37,760 nucleotides of DNA from a virus: the IMG/VR virus record IMGVR_UViG_3300030106_005660, positions 1 to 37,760 of that record, one strand, 5' to 3'. Position numbers and translations under genes: made by a program. A model generated the notes under the pieces. It worked only from the letters and a program-made list of their open reading frames with translations. It had not been told where the DNA came from and ran no database searches. Below, one piece after another: positions 17,393-31,693 of the stretch; positions within the stretch are counted from its first letter, which is position 1, and each line of letters starts with the position of its first letter.

Positions 17393-17998
17393 TGGATTAA
17401 ATCCACGGCCATTACCACCACCACCTGGCGGTACACCTGGAGGACCACTTGGTGCTCCTGATTGTGCTAAAACAGTTGTTCTAGTTGTAGCACTATTTGT
17501 TCCACCTGGGTGAGCTGCACCAGCTACACCTACAGTATATGCAATAACTATATCACCAGATCTATAACTACCACTGTTTGTAGAAAGTGAAAAAGTTACA
17601 CTACCAGGACCACTATCTGTATTACTGCTACCATAGTTACCCGATGTAATTGTTACCCATGATGGTTTAGATGACACATACCAAGTTGAATATGCTGCAT
17701 GATCTACAGTAATTGTTCCTGGTCCTGTTGAATTATAACCATATGTTCCCATTGATAAAGGAGAACTACCAACGCTATCTTCATGATCATACTTATAAAA
17801 TTCACTTATTGCGTGAGGTGCTGATCCATCAGGTTTGTTTGCATTCAGGTTAGACACATTTATAGTGCCATGAAGACCTGTACTCATTTCTTTTAAACCA
17901 AAACTACTTCCATCATCATTAAGAGCTGAATAATCATCTTCATTAAGCTCTGAATATATTCCTGAAAACTGTAAAGATCCACTTGCTGGTACTGTCAT
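17390..17998 (-). CDS. BACON-like domain virion protein with Gly/Pro tail, 202 aa
   Basis: Residues about 1-70 (PASGSLQFSGIYSELN ... HAISEFYKYD) follow an N-terminal pattern seen in many phage tail and fibre-associated proteins (P-S-G-x-I-S-L ... I-S-L-S-x-F-Y). Residues about 95-182 (WYVSSKPSWVTITSG, then SVTFSLSTNSGSYRSGDIVI and closing VLAQSG) match the BACON fold: W/S-W-V, a strand with N-x-G-x-x-R-S-G-x-I and a final I-x-Q-S-G strand. BACON domains occur mainly in Bacteroidota glycan-acting proteins and in tails of crAss-like phages. The last 20 residues are GPPGVPPGGGG-like. It follows the collagen fibre and methyltransferase genes with a 1-nt gap, so it is probably a tail-fibre tip or accessory protein that touches mucin or capsule. 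The domain call is by eye. Confidence 0.65.
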   Translation of the reverse strand: MTVPASGSLQFSGIYSELNEDDYSALNDDGSSFGLKEMSTGLHGTINVSNLNANKPDGSAPHAISEFYKYDHEDSVGSSPLSMGTYGYNSTGPGTITVDHAAYSTWYVSSKPSWVTITSGNYGSSNTDSGPGSVTFSLSTNSGSYRSGDIVIAYTVGVAGAAHPGGTNSATTRTTVLAQSGAPSGPPGVPPGGGGNGRGFNP

Positions 17999-17999
17999 A

Positions 18000-18615
18000 T
18001 TAACTTGTTTTAATTATTAAAGGTACTTTATATATTGTTTTATCAAAATATTGATTGCTAGGAGGAGTAACAGATACTTCATGAAACTCTACATTATCAA
18101 AACCAAGATCAGTATCTAACCCGTTCCAATATGTTATTTTACAACCTACATTAGCATATCTATCTATAAGCGTTTTAAAAGCTTCTTTATGAGGATCTGC
18201 ATAAGTGTCTTGTAATATAGCATCGTATTTACCATATTGTTTATTAACATCAACCCAATTACCCTCTATTATTTTTACATTTTTAGTAAAACCATCAACA
18301 GGTGTTGCAGCCCACTCTTTTAATTTAGGTATTATATCTTTATGACACTCAACTATTGTATGTGAAGCTGGTTTTTTAGCCTGTATAGCATCTGACAGTA
18401 TTCCCATGCCAAAGCCTAGTTCAAGCACATTATCACCTTCGTTTACACATAGATCAGCCATTTTTTGCATTATAGGCTGTTCCCATGCCATCATAACCTC
18501 AAAAGTTTGATTTGTTTCACCTGTTAGAGTTTCACCTTCATAAACCCAGTATATACCATTATCATCAAAAGTTAAATCTGCGTTTAAAAAAGCTGTATTA
18601 AAATCATTATAATCT

Positions 18616-18629
<14 letters not shown>
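18000..18629 (-). CDS. SAM-dependent methyltransferase, arginine/guanidino type-like, 209 aa
   Basis: Class I methyltransferase: motif I is [15 protein letters not shown] at residues 68-82 (the E-x-G-x-G-x-G loop that binds S-adenosylmethionine), followed by [18 protein letters not shown] at 90-107 with an acidic residue expected to hold the ribose, and [12 protein letters not shown] at the position of motif IV. The combination ELGFGMG plus TIVECH is typical of the guanidinoacetate N-methyltransferase/RMT2 group, which acts on guanidino or protein arginine groups. It overlaps the collagen gene by 14 nt, so it is made with the fibre. Substrate unknown: protein modification of a virion component and small-molecule methylation are both possible. 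Confidence 0.75.
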
Positions 18630-24729
<6,100 letters not shown>

Positions 24730-24736
24730 AATATTG

Positions 24737-25165
24737 TTATTTTATATATTCCTTTATTTTATCACTGCAAATTCCAGCACAGTTATTTATTTTTATTTTT
24801 TGTGTTTCTGGTAAAACACATATTGATTTATCTGTTAGTTCATTGTCTGGATAAGTCCACAAATAACCTTTCGATGTTAGTGTAACTTTATCAGTTTCAT
24901 GATAAAAACAGTGTATTAAAGGATTTAATTTCATTTTATAAAGAGCTTGAATATTTTTTGCATGACACCATAATTTAGCATTATACAAAAAACTTTCTTC
25001 TATTTCATACTGAGGAAAATTATGTCCTAAGTAAAACTTATTATCTACATACCAAACATCTATTTCAACATCATAACCTTGAAACAAAGCTGATCTTATA
25101 TATTCAGGTTTATTTTCCTGATTTGTTTTACCATTAACATTACCTCTGTGAGATATAAGTATCAT
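24737..25165 (-). CDS. Short GDPD-like phosphodiesterase domain protein, 142 aa
   Basis: The start [12 protein letters not shown] carries the HRG(N) motif of glycerophosphodiester phosphodiesterases and PLC-like phosphodiesterases; [20 protein letters not shown] supplies the E-x-D metal ligands and the second His of the G-H motif. These enzymes form a TIM barrel of about 240 residues; this protein has only 142, so it is half-length, as seen in a group of short phage and giant-virus relatives, and may be a degraded or minimal form. It begins in an ATGA overlap with the stop of the nucleotidyltransferase gene, so it is translated with the sugar cassette. Removal or transfer of phospho-groups on a surface glycan or lipid is possible; the catalytic state is unclear. 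Confidence 0.6.
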   Translation of the reverse strand: MILISHRGNVNGKTNQENKPEYIRSALFQGYDVEIDVWYVDNKFYLGHNFPQYEIEESFLYNAKLWCHAKNIQALYKMKLNPLIHCFYHETDKVTLTSKGYLWTYPDNELTDKSICVLPETQKIKINNCAGICSDKIKEYIK

Positions 25166-26220
25166 TCACCCAAGTCTTTTAAAAATCTTTCTAACTCATT
25201 GCTATTTCTAATAATATTAACAGCATCACAAGTAGGATATGGACTAGAAGTACCATAATCATTTATAATAGTTCTATTAGAGTGATATAATCCTAAAATT
25301 ATATCATGATACTTAATACCTTCTCTCTTTAATTGTTTTAGAGTAACTTCTTTAGCTTCTTTATCTCTTGCAGTTGTTATTATTATATATACTTTACCTG
25401 TATCATATAATTTATTAATAAAATCTACATTTTCTTTTATAGCTTTAGTTTCTCCCCAATAAGGTGGAGTGTGTTTACCTGAACTTTTAACTAGAGTTCC
25501 ATCTAGATCAATAAATAGAGTTTTATAGTTTCTAACATATTCAAACCAATCTTGTTTTGTTCCCCAGTCAATATAATCTTTAACTTCACATGGTTTAAAC
25601 TCTATTCCATCAATAATCATTCGTTTTATAATATCTGATAAAAATAATTTATCTATATTTTTTAATGCTTCAAAATATTGACAATATTCATAAGCAAAAG
25701 CAAAAGAATAACTACCACATCCAAAAGTAGACGATACTACTTTCTTTTCTACTATGTCTGTTATTAAATTATGTTTAATTGTTATATAACTTTTATTTGA
25801 AGGATTTATTTTTGTTGTATTATTTAAATCATAATAACACATATAATTACCTTCTTCTATATTACACTTAAAATAATTATCTACTTCTTTAATAATTATT
25901 TGACCCTTAACATCAAGTTGCTTTATAACTTGATAAACTGTTTCTGGTTGGTTTCTAGTTTGTTTTTCTAAAAAAACTACATCAGTTTTATCTTGTATAC
26001 CTAATTGATCAATACACATATTAATAGCATCGTAACAATTATGTAATTCAACTTGTTGTTTTGAAAAGCCAAAACAAATTCTATCTACATTATTAAAATT
26101 TATCCCTTTTAATGCTTCAACTAGCATCCAATTACCTTTAGGATGTGTTAACATCCATTTTGGTTTTAAACCTTCAAACCTGGTGGATAAGCCAGCTGCG
26201 GTTATAATTAATGTTTTCAT
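25162..26220 (-). CDS. Fused nucleotidyltransferase and HAD phosphatase, 352 aa
   Basis: The N-terminal domain (residues about 1-225) starts LIITAAGLSTRFEGLKPKWM, the G-x-(S/T)-R-F...P-K signature of sugar-phosphate nucleotidyltransferases, which charge a sugar phosphate with a nucleotide. The C-terminal domain (about 232-352) is a HAD hydrolase: motif I FIDLDGTLVK with the two Asp, motif II ITTARD, and motif IV INDYG; the size suits a phosphatase with a small cap, as in capsule-biosynthesis phosphatases. The fusion would link nucleotide-sugar making and phosphate removal in one chain. It lies 9 nt after the glycosyltransferase gene and overlaps the GDPD-like gene by 4 nt. The sugar cannot be told from sequence. 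Confidence 0.75.
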   Translation of the reverse strand: MKTLIITAAGLSTRFEGLKPKWMLTHPKGNWMLVEALKGINFNNVDRICFGFSKQQVELHNCYDAINMCIDQLGIQDKTDVVFLEKQTRNQPETVYQVIKQLDVKGQIIIKEVDNYFKCNIEEGNYMCYYDLNNTTKINPSNKSYITIKHNLITDIVEKKVVSSTFGCGSYSFAFAYEYCQYFEALKNIDKLFLSDIIKRMIIDGIEFKPCEVKDYIDWGTKQDWFEYVRNYKTLFIDLDGTLVKSSGKHTPPYWGETKAIKENVDFINKLYDTGKVYIIITTARDKEAKEVTLKQLKREGIKYHDIILGLYHSNRTIINDYGTSSPYPTCDAVNIIRNSNELERFLKDLGE

Positions 26221-26229
26221 ATTATTAAA

Positions 26230-27474
26230 TTAAAATTCATCTTCATGCCATACTTCACCAAACTGTTCTTGTTGATTATCATATGGATATTGTTTCCAAA
26301 AATATTTAGGCCAAGATAAGTCTATACCTTTTCTTGGAAACGTTTTAAATAACATAGGCATTATATTATCGCTATGTTGTTTTACTTCTTGCCAGTTATC
26401 AGCATTATCATATAAATACCAATTAGGTGTTTGTAAATAAGCATTAACTTTATCATCATGCTTAGCCGCATAGTGAGCACCTATATATGTTTCTGTTCTT
26501 ATATATTTATCGTAGTATAAAGAATATTCACCAGGGTGATTTAATTTTACCACATCTTGTAAAGACCAGTTTTCTAATGGTATATCAAATAATTTTATTA
26601 GTAAATCTTTTTGACCCCAGAATATGTGATCTCTAGGGTGATATAATAAATCTTTAAAATTACCAGCTACATATATTTTACCATCATTTTTGTAAAAATC
26701 ATACATATTATACATACTATCTAATGTATAACGTTGATCATTTCTCATTTTAACAACAATGTTTGTTGTAGCGTTTATTATACCATTTAAAGAAGATACT
26801 ATTTGTAAATTTCTTTGTCCAGTACCTGGATTTTTTGGCTCAGTATTATGTATAAACTTTATTCTATTGTTTTTAACATTAGGTGTATTATCACCTTTCC
26901 AACAAGAAATTATTATATCATTAACAAAACTTAGTTTTAAGTAATGATTAGCTGTTTGTAATACATAGTCATTGTATTTGCCTTGTAATACAATATCTAT
27001 TTTTTCACTTTTACCAATAGACCAAGTTGTAAATTGTAATTGTTTATTATATTCTTTTTTAGTATGTATTTCAAGCTCTTGTCTAACAGAATAAGGTAAA
27101 GCATCAAATTTATTATTATCAAAACATTTTATACCTTGTTTTATCCAATAATGAGCTTGAGGCCAGTCTCTTCGCCAGCTATACCAAGCACTTAATAAAT
27201 AATAAGCCTCTGGTCTTTCTGGCATAAAATCAATAGCTTTAAACAGTTGACCTTTACAAAACTTGTCTCTACCACCTGTTTTTTCTAATTGATTAAATGT
27301 TTTTAATATACAGCAGTATGCTAATGTTTTATCTGTTTTATAAGATAATTCAGCTGCTCTAATATAAAATGATACAGCTGGTGCGCCTTGATTTATTTTT
27401 TCGTATTCATACGCTAACTCAGCATTAACATATGGATCTTGTGTATTATAAATGTATTTTTTTAGTTGTTTCAT
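26230..27474 (-). CDS. TPR-like plus WavE-type glycosyltransferase, 414 aa
   Basis: Residues about 1-145 form helical repeats of TPR kind (NAELAYEYEKINQGAPAVSF, RPEAYYLLSAWYSWRRDWPQ, AHYWIKQGI). From about 160 on, EKIDIVLQGKYNDYVLQTAN, IIISCWKGDNTP, TGQRNLQIVSSLNGIINA and VVKMRNDQRYTLDSMYNM match the WavE lipopolysaccharide synthesis family, whose hallmark is the R-x-D-Q-R-like acidic motif late in the core. The start is decided by a GGAGGT Shine-Dalgarno 3 nt upstream of ATG 27474, which also overlaps the upstream stop as ATGA; a GTG at 27486 in frame is the poorer choice. It probably adds a sugar to an LPS-type or virion glycan. Confidence 0.75.
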   Translation of the reverse strand: MKQLKKYIYNTQDPYVNAELAYEYEKINQGAPAVSFYIRAAELSYKTDKTLAYCCILKTFNQLEKTGGRDKFCKGQLFKAIDFMPERPEAYYLLSAWYSWRRDWPQAHYWIKQGIKCFDNNKFDALPYSVRQELEIHTKKEYNKQLQFTTWSIGKSEKIDIVLQGKYNDYVLQTANHYLKLSFVNDIIISCWKGDNTPNVKNNRIKFIHNTEPKNPGTGQRNLQIVSSLNGIINATTNIVVKMRNDQRYTLDSMYNMYDFYKNDGKIYVAGNFKDLLYHPRDHIFWGQKDLLIKLFDIPLENWSLQDVVKLNHPGEYSLYYDKYIRTETYIGAHYAAKHDDKVNAYLQTPNWYLYDNADNWQEVKQHSDNIMPMLFKTFPRKGIDLSWPKYFWKQYPYDNQQEQFGEVWHEDEF

Positions 27475-28481
27475 AATACCTCCCACTCTAATTGTTCTAA
27501 AACATCTTCAGGCATTTTTAATGCAAAAGCAGCATTATCCTGAAAACCATATGATATTATGAAGTTGTTATCTTTATATACTAATCCACAACAAAACTCT
27601 ATACGAGTATCCATGAATTTAAACATTTTAGATATTTTAACTAAATTCCATTTTTTATCCCAAACTATAAATCTATGATAATATTTAGAATCTTTATAGC
27701 CTGGTCTTCCACAAGTTTCTGGTCCATCATGATACCAAAAGTCTACATCATGAGTTATACATATTCTCATACCATTTTTCCATGGTACAACTTGTGAACT
27801 ACCTCTTAATTCAAAAGGTAAATCTAATTTTTTATCAGATTTAAGTAATACCTCACTTGATTTATTTTCTGGATCTATTTCTACTATTTCCAGTGGATTT
27901 GCCCATCTTACAAAGCAAAATGGCATATCAAGTATTGGCATCCAATTTTTTTCTAAATATGTTTGTTCTGGTGGTTCTATTCTGTCTCTTGTTAATTCTA
28001 AACAATCATTACCTTTCCATGATATTTCGCAAAGCTCCATACGACCCTCACCATTTGGTTTAGTATCTCTTCTAACACCACAAACATATAATTTATCCCA
28101 TCTAAATACTCTAGCATCTTCTAAACCTTGAAACTCCCACACAGGTTGAACATCATGCAAACTAGTATTTATGTTATTAAAGTGTTTTATTTGTAAAGTT
28201 TTATCATCTAACTTACACAAATAATTACCAGTTATTAGAGATATATTGTTTTCTGGATTTAAATAAGCTAAACAACCCCAATAACTATAAAAATTTTGAT
28301 CAAACTCACTGTGATATAATGTATAATGAACATGCCTGACATTAGCTATCAAACCATGCTCTTTATCATCATATATTGATACATTACATAAACCTGTACC
28401 ATTAGTTAACTCTGCTGGAATAATTAAAGGTGATATTACACCTCCATTATCCAAACAAAGTTTAGATAAGTTATTAATCAT
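27471..28481 (-). CDS. GH130-like five-bladed beta-propeller glycosidase/phosphorylase, 336 aa
   Basis: Repeated blade motifs are visible: WEFQGLEDARVFRWDKLYVC (the G-x-E-D-x-R element of GH130 and related propellers), ELRGSSQVVPWKNG, and EFCCGLVYKDNNFIISYGFQ near the end. In GH130 the Asp/Glu at these blade edges line a funnel that acts on beta-mannosides by phosphorolysis or hydrolysis. Gene position between a mannose-6-phosphate isomerase-like cupin and a glycosyltransferase supports a mannose-related role. Which residue acts as acid catalyst cannot be told by eye; a non-catalytic glycan-binding propeller is possible. It has no signal peptide, so it works in the cytoplasm or on the virion. 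Confidence 0.6.
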   Translation of the reverse strand: MINNLSKLCLDNGGVISPLIIPAELTNGTGLCNVSIYDDKEHGLIANVRHVHYTLYHSEFDQNFYSYWGCLAYLNPENNISLITGNYLCKLDDKTLQIKHFNNINTSLHDVQPVWEFQGLEDARVFRWDKLYVCGVRRDTKPNGEGRMELCEISWKGNDCLELTRDRIEPPEQTYLEKNWMPILDMPFCFVRWANPLEIVEIDPENKSSEVLLKSDKKLDLPFELRGSSQVVPWKNGMRICITHDVDFWYHDGPETCGRPGYKDSKYYHRFIVWDKKWNLVKISKMFKFMDTRIEFCCGLVYKDNNFIISYGFQDNAAFALKMPEDVLEQLEWEVL

Positions 28482-28482
28482 A

Positions 28483-28821
28483 TTAAATTCTATTATATTC
28501 GTCTTCTATTCTTACAATATCGTCTTCACCAAAATAAGTACCGTGTTGTACTTCTATTATTTCTAAATGTTTATATTCGTCTTCATTTATTATTCTATGT
28601 TTAGCTCCTTGTGGTATTTTTATTGTTTCACCATAACTTCTAAACACTTTCTCATCATCTAGTATAATAGTTGCTTCTCCTCTAACAACAGTCCATACTT
28701 CAGATCTTTTATCGTGATATTGATAAGATAATTTTTGTTTTGGGTTTATAACAAGTTTTTTAACTTTACAATAAGGTTGTGTTAATAATACTTTGTAACT
28801 GCCCCAAGGTTTAATTACCAT
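28483..28821 (-). CDS. Mannose-6-phosphate isomerase type II-like cupin, 112 aa
   Basis: The whole protein matches the cupin half of bifunctional mannose-1-phosphate guanylyltransferase/mannose-6-phosphate isomerases: PWGSYKVLL, QKLSYQYHDKRSEVWTVVRG (metal-binding His and Glu of cupin motif 1), IPQGAKHRIIN (motif 2 His) and the terminal IEVQHGTYFGEDDIVRIEDE. It interconverts fructose-6-P and mannose-6-P, feeding GDP-mannose type pathways, and here stands alone without the guanylyltransferase half. The frame extends upstream to 28869 within the holin gene; ATG at 28821, where VIKPWGSY begins, is the natural family start and overlaps the holin by 11 nt. Confidence 0.85.
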   Translation of the reverse strand: MVIKPWGSYKVLLTQPYCKVKKLVINPKQKLSYQYHDKRSEVWTVVRGEATIILDDEKVFRSYGETIKIPQGAKHRIINEDEYKHLEIIEVQHGTYFGEDDIVRIEDEYNRI

Positions 28822-29221
28822 TATTTTTTTTACTATATTTTTCAACACTTCGTCCGCCGAAATAGGCACCGATCGTAGTCATAAGTACTAATTGTAATAA
28901 ATCAGTCCATTTTTCTTCAACATTGAAGTTAATAGAACCTGAATCTATAAATACCATGAGCACGGTCGCCACTATTAGGAATATAAGTACGAGAGGACGA
29001 ACTGAACGCGTTAACCAGTTTCCGTGCTCTAAATCTGCTTTCCACCTATCGGTGACATTTTTTTGCATTGCAGCTTCTGCTTCAATAAATATTTGCGTCA
29101 TTTGTTTTTCAAACTCAGCTTTCTCGTCTTTTGTTCTAATAAATCTATCCGCAACACCAGCTATTTTGTCTACGACATTACCACCAGCTTTGCCAAATAG
29201 TTTTGCTAATATATTACTCAT
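28811..29221 (-). CDS. Holin of the GTA/3TM type, 136 aa
   Basis: An N-terminal amphipathic, charged helix region (KLFGKAGGNVVDKIAG and KDEKAEFEKQMTQIFIEAEA) is followed by DRWKADLEHGNWLTRSVRPL, the conserved lead-in of 3TM holins, then a membrane segment at about residues 74-92 (PLVLIFLIVATVLMVFI) and a second at about 106-122 (LLQLVLMTTIGAYFGG), with a basic tail. This family (GTA_holin_3TM type) makes membrane lesions that let lysin out at the end of infection. No endolysin gene is recognised next to it in this window. It begins 9 nt after the 580-aa gene. Confidence 0.8.
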   Translation of the reverse strand: MSNILAKLFGKAGGNVVDKIAGVADRFIRTKDEKAEFEKQMTQIFIEAEAAMQKNVTDRWKADLEHGNWLTRSVRPLVLIFLIVATVLMVFIDSGSINFNVEEKWTDLLQLVLMTTIGAYFGGRSVEKYSKKNNGN

Positions 29222-29230
29222 AATTTAATT

Positions 29231-30973
29231 TTAATATCCTGGTCTTCCTAACGTACCTCTTTTCATTTTAAAACCAGTTGTTTTAAGCTTTTTGTTAGGA
29301 TTACCTTTTCCGCCATCTTTTTTACTAGCCCATACAGCTTTTCTTTGTGCTTCGCTTACATATTTTTTAGCCATAGATGGTTGATTTTTTGTTACATAGT
29401 TTTTAGGACTAGATGATTTAAAGTCAGGGTTGTTTTGTAACCACTCTTTACCTTCATCAGTTGTAAGCCAGTCATCAAACTCTTTCTTTGTTTCAAATCT
29501 TTTTTCTGTACCATCACCTGGGTCTACACTTTTATAACTATCTTCTTTTTGATACCTGTCATTATTTAAATAATCATCTGATATGTTTCTAAGTTTCTCT
29601 AGTTCTTCGTCTGATAGTTTTCTTCCATCATACTCTCCAGCTCTTTCTATATCTTTATAAGAAATACTACCATCTCTTATACCTCTACCAATAGTGGTTA
29701 ATCTTGTATTTTTACCATAATCACCACTTGCTACAAAATCTTCTTCAACACCACCACCTTCTGTAAACTTCATTTTTTCATAATCATTCATAGCATTAAA
29801 TACAGCTTCCATTACGTTTGCTTTACCTCTTGGTAATTTACCTTGTTTTCTTAAATATTTTTTAGTTTCATTAAAAAGATCTTTTTGGTTTCTATCTAAT
29901 GATCTAAAATCTTCTTTAAAATCTCTTTTTTCTTGTCTTTCTGCTTGGCCTTGTTGATTTTTTTGACCACCAGCAGCAAACCAACTTTGTATAAAGTCTA
30001 CGTTTTCTGAACTACTTTCAGGATCTTTACCTTCTATAGTACGACCTTCAATATCAACTTTATCATCACCACCAATTTTTTCACATTTTTTAGTAGCTTC
30101 ATTAAATGTATAAGTGTCGTCTGGGCATGGATTTTCTTCATATGTGTTAGCATGTCCACCACATTTAACAGCTGCTGCTTCTTCTGGCGTGTAACCAGGG
30201 TTTTCTTCAAACCATTTTTCACATCTAGATTTACTTTTCTTATATCTATCACAATCTCCTGGACCTTTTGCAGCGATATATTCTTCAGAACATGCATCAT
30301 CCATGCCTGTATAATTTTTCTTTTTATCAGGGTTTGCATCTATTTCATCACCTGCTTCACCTTGTTCACCACTAACATCAAATGCTTGACCACCAATAAC
30401 TACAGATGAATCAGATACACCCATACCATCAGAAGTACCAGCTCCTTCATCATCTTCTAAATTTGATATATCAATATCATCATCACCATTATCACCGTTC
30501 TCTTTAAATGGACTTGCATTTATAATTTTTAATACGCCTTCATCACCTACGATTTCTTTTAAAAAAGAAGCTCTCATATTTGCTCTTTTTTCAATACCGC
30601 TACCACCGTCATCGCCATTACCACCGTCACCACCTTTACCTTTTCCAAATAAATCACCTAGTATATCACCAGCTGATTTTTTAGGTGGACAAGGTTTAGT
30701 AGTATCGCTCGCTAACATCATTTGACCGTCAACGTCAATACAAGCAGGATCTTCTTTACCTGCTGCACCGCCTGTTTCTTTTGCTTTAGCTCCTTCACCT
30801 ATTGCTGCTTGTATATTAGCAGCGGCTTTACCACCACCATATGCAGCTGATGAGTCAATAGACTTAAACTTAGCTACTGATTCAGCCATAGATTTTGGCG
30901 CACTTAGATCTTTATATATCTTTTCTAAGTTTTCTTTTTTCTTTTTTCTTATTTTATCGTATAGATTTGCCAT
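29231..30973 (-). CDS. Acidic, Cys-containing putative virion protein, 580 aa
   Basis: A modular protein of unknown function: a helical N-terminus (YDKIRKKKKENLEKIYKDLS), a long low-complexity acidic Gly/Asp region (GKGKGGDGGNGDDGGSG and similar, residues about 100-240), then a Cys-rich block (residues about 240-300: DACSEEY, GDCDRYKKSKSRCEKWFEEN, AVKCGGH, NPCPDDTY, TKKCEKI) suggestive of one or two disulfide-linked or small binding modules, a long charged helical region, and a C-terminus SEAQRKAVWASKKDGGKGNP with a basic end. The last motif resembles C-termini of other phage structural proteins. Position before the holin suits a late virion or ejection protein. I cannot name a family. Confidence 0.55.
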   Translation of the reverse strand: MANLYDKIRKKKKENLEKIYKDLSAPKSMAESVAKFKSIDSSAAYGGGKAAANIQAAIGEGAKAKETGGAAGKEDPACIDVDGQMMLASDTTKPCPPKKSAGDILGDLFGKGKGGDGGNGDDGGSGIEKRANMRASFLKEIVGDEGVLKIINASPFKENGDNGDDDIDISNLEDDEGAGTSDGMGVSDSSVVIGGQAFDVSGEQGEAGDEIDANPDKKKNYTGMDDACSEEYIAAKGPGDCDRYKKSKSRCEKWFEENPGYTPEEAAAVKCGGHANTYEENPCPDDTYTFNEATKKCEKIGGDDKVDIEGRTIEGKDPESSSENVDFIQSWFAAGGQKNQQGQAERQEKRDFKEDFRSLDRNQKDLFNETKKYLRKQGKLPRGKANVMEAVFNAMNDYEKMKFTEGGGVEEDFVASGDYGKNTRLTTIGRGIRDGSISYKDIERAGEYDGRKLSDEELEKLRNISDDYLNNDRYQKEDSYKSVDPGDGTEKRFETKKEFDDWLTTDEGKEWLQNNPDFKSSSPKNYVTKNQPSMAKKYVSEAQRKAVWASKKDGGKGNPNKKLKTTGFKMKRGTLGRPGY

Positions 30974-30975
30974 AA

Positions 30976-31362
30976 TTATTTACGTTTAGTGAACATGCGA
31001 TCAAACACGTCTTCTTCTTTTTCGTATGCTTCTTTTTCCCAAGCTAAACCTTCACTACCTTCATTCATATTTTTTCTAGGATATACTGTGCCTTTCCAAT
31101 AAACAAAGTCATCGTCATAATCAAGATCACCTCTTTTCATTTGATCGTGGTGTACTTGTTCATGAGCAATAGCTCCTTTACCTTCTTGACTATATAAATC
31201 TATATCATCATCTACATACATAGATCCATCATTGTTAGCTTCAGCTACAACTCCGTCATCTAGTGGTTTTTGTAGTAAGTTAATAGACTGTATAACCTCA
31301 TCAACTCTTTCTTTTGATTGATCAGAGTTGTGAAAGTTAGGTTTATCTAGTTTAAATGCCAC
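30976..31362 (-). CDS. Mini HExxH metalloprotease-like protein, 128 aa
   Basis: Residues 67-71 are H-E-Q-V-H within GAIAHEQVHHDQMKRGDLDY, a perfect HExxH zinc motif, and LAWEKEAYEKEED around 107-119 supplies a downstream Glu in the W-E-x-E-A-Y form used as the third ligand by many gluzincin-type and toxin-associated proteases such as the DUF4157 group. The protein is only 128 aa and has no secretion signal, so it is a minimal domain. It sits between a Lys-rich repeat protein and a large acidic protein, which hints at a processing role on virion proteins; that is inference. Confidence 0.55.
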   Translation of the reverse strand: MAFKLDKPNFHNSDQSKERVDEVIQSINLLQKPLDDGVVAEANNDGSMYVDDDIDLYSQEGKGAIAHEQVHHDQMKRGDLDYDDDFVYWKGTVYPRKNMNEGSEGLAWEKEAYEKEEDVFDRMFTKRK

Positions 31363-31364
31363 TG

Positions 31365-31691
31365 TTAGTATTTTTTACCATAATGCTTCTTAGCCATAGT
31401 ACTATCGTGTTTTTTACCATAGTGTTTTTTAGCTATAGTATCACTTTTGTACTTTTTAGCCATAGTAGCTTTTTTATTTTTGTTTTTGTAATGTTTCTTA
31501 GAAACTGACTCTTTTTCAATAGCAGCTTTAAATGCTGGATTAGCATCACTGTTCATTAATTTACTTTTTTGCTCTTCACTATAAATTTTCTTTACAGGAG
31601 CTGTATCATGCTTAGGCATAGATTTAACTGAGTTATTACCTAGCTTAAGCTTTTGAAAAATGTTAGTTGCTTTTGGTCCTGGTTTTCCCAT
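31365..31691 (-). CDS. Lys-rich repeat protein, 108 aa
   Basis: Strongly basic, with a helical N-terminal half (GPKATNIFQKLKLGNNSVKS, EEQKSKLMNSDANPAFKAAI) and a C-terminal run of short repeats built on MAKKHYGKK, three to four times. Such repeats suggest nucleic-acid or membrane contact, or a packaged DNA-condensing protein. No family recognised. Gaps of 2 nt to both neighbours show it is part of the late operon. Confidence 0.55.
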   Translation of the reverse strand: MGKPGPKATNIFQKLKLGNNSVKSMPKHDTAPVKKIYSEEQKSKLMNSDANPAFKAAIEKESVSKKHYKNKNKKATMAKKYKSDTIAKKHYGKKHDSTMAKKHYGKKY

Positions 31692-31693
31692 GA

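Noticed and set aside
28822-28869. Longer start for the cupin gene within the holin gene
   Set aside because: The family begins at the VIKPWGSY element; the extra residues are the out-of-frame reading of the holin end.
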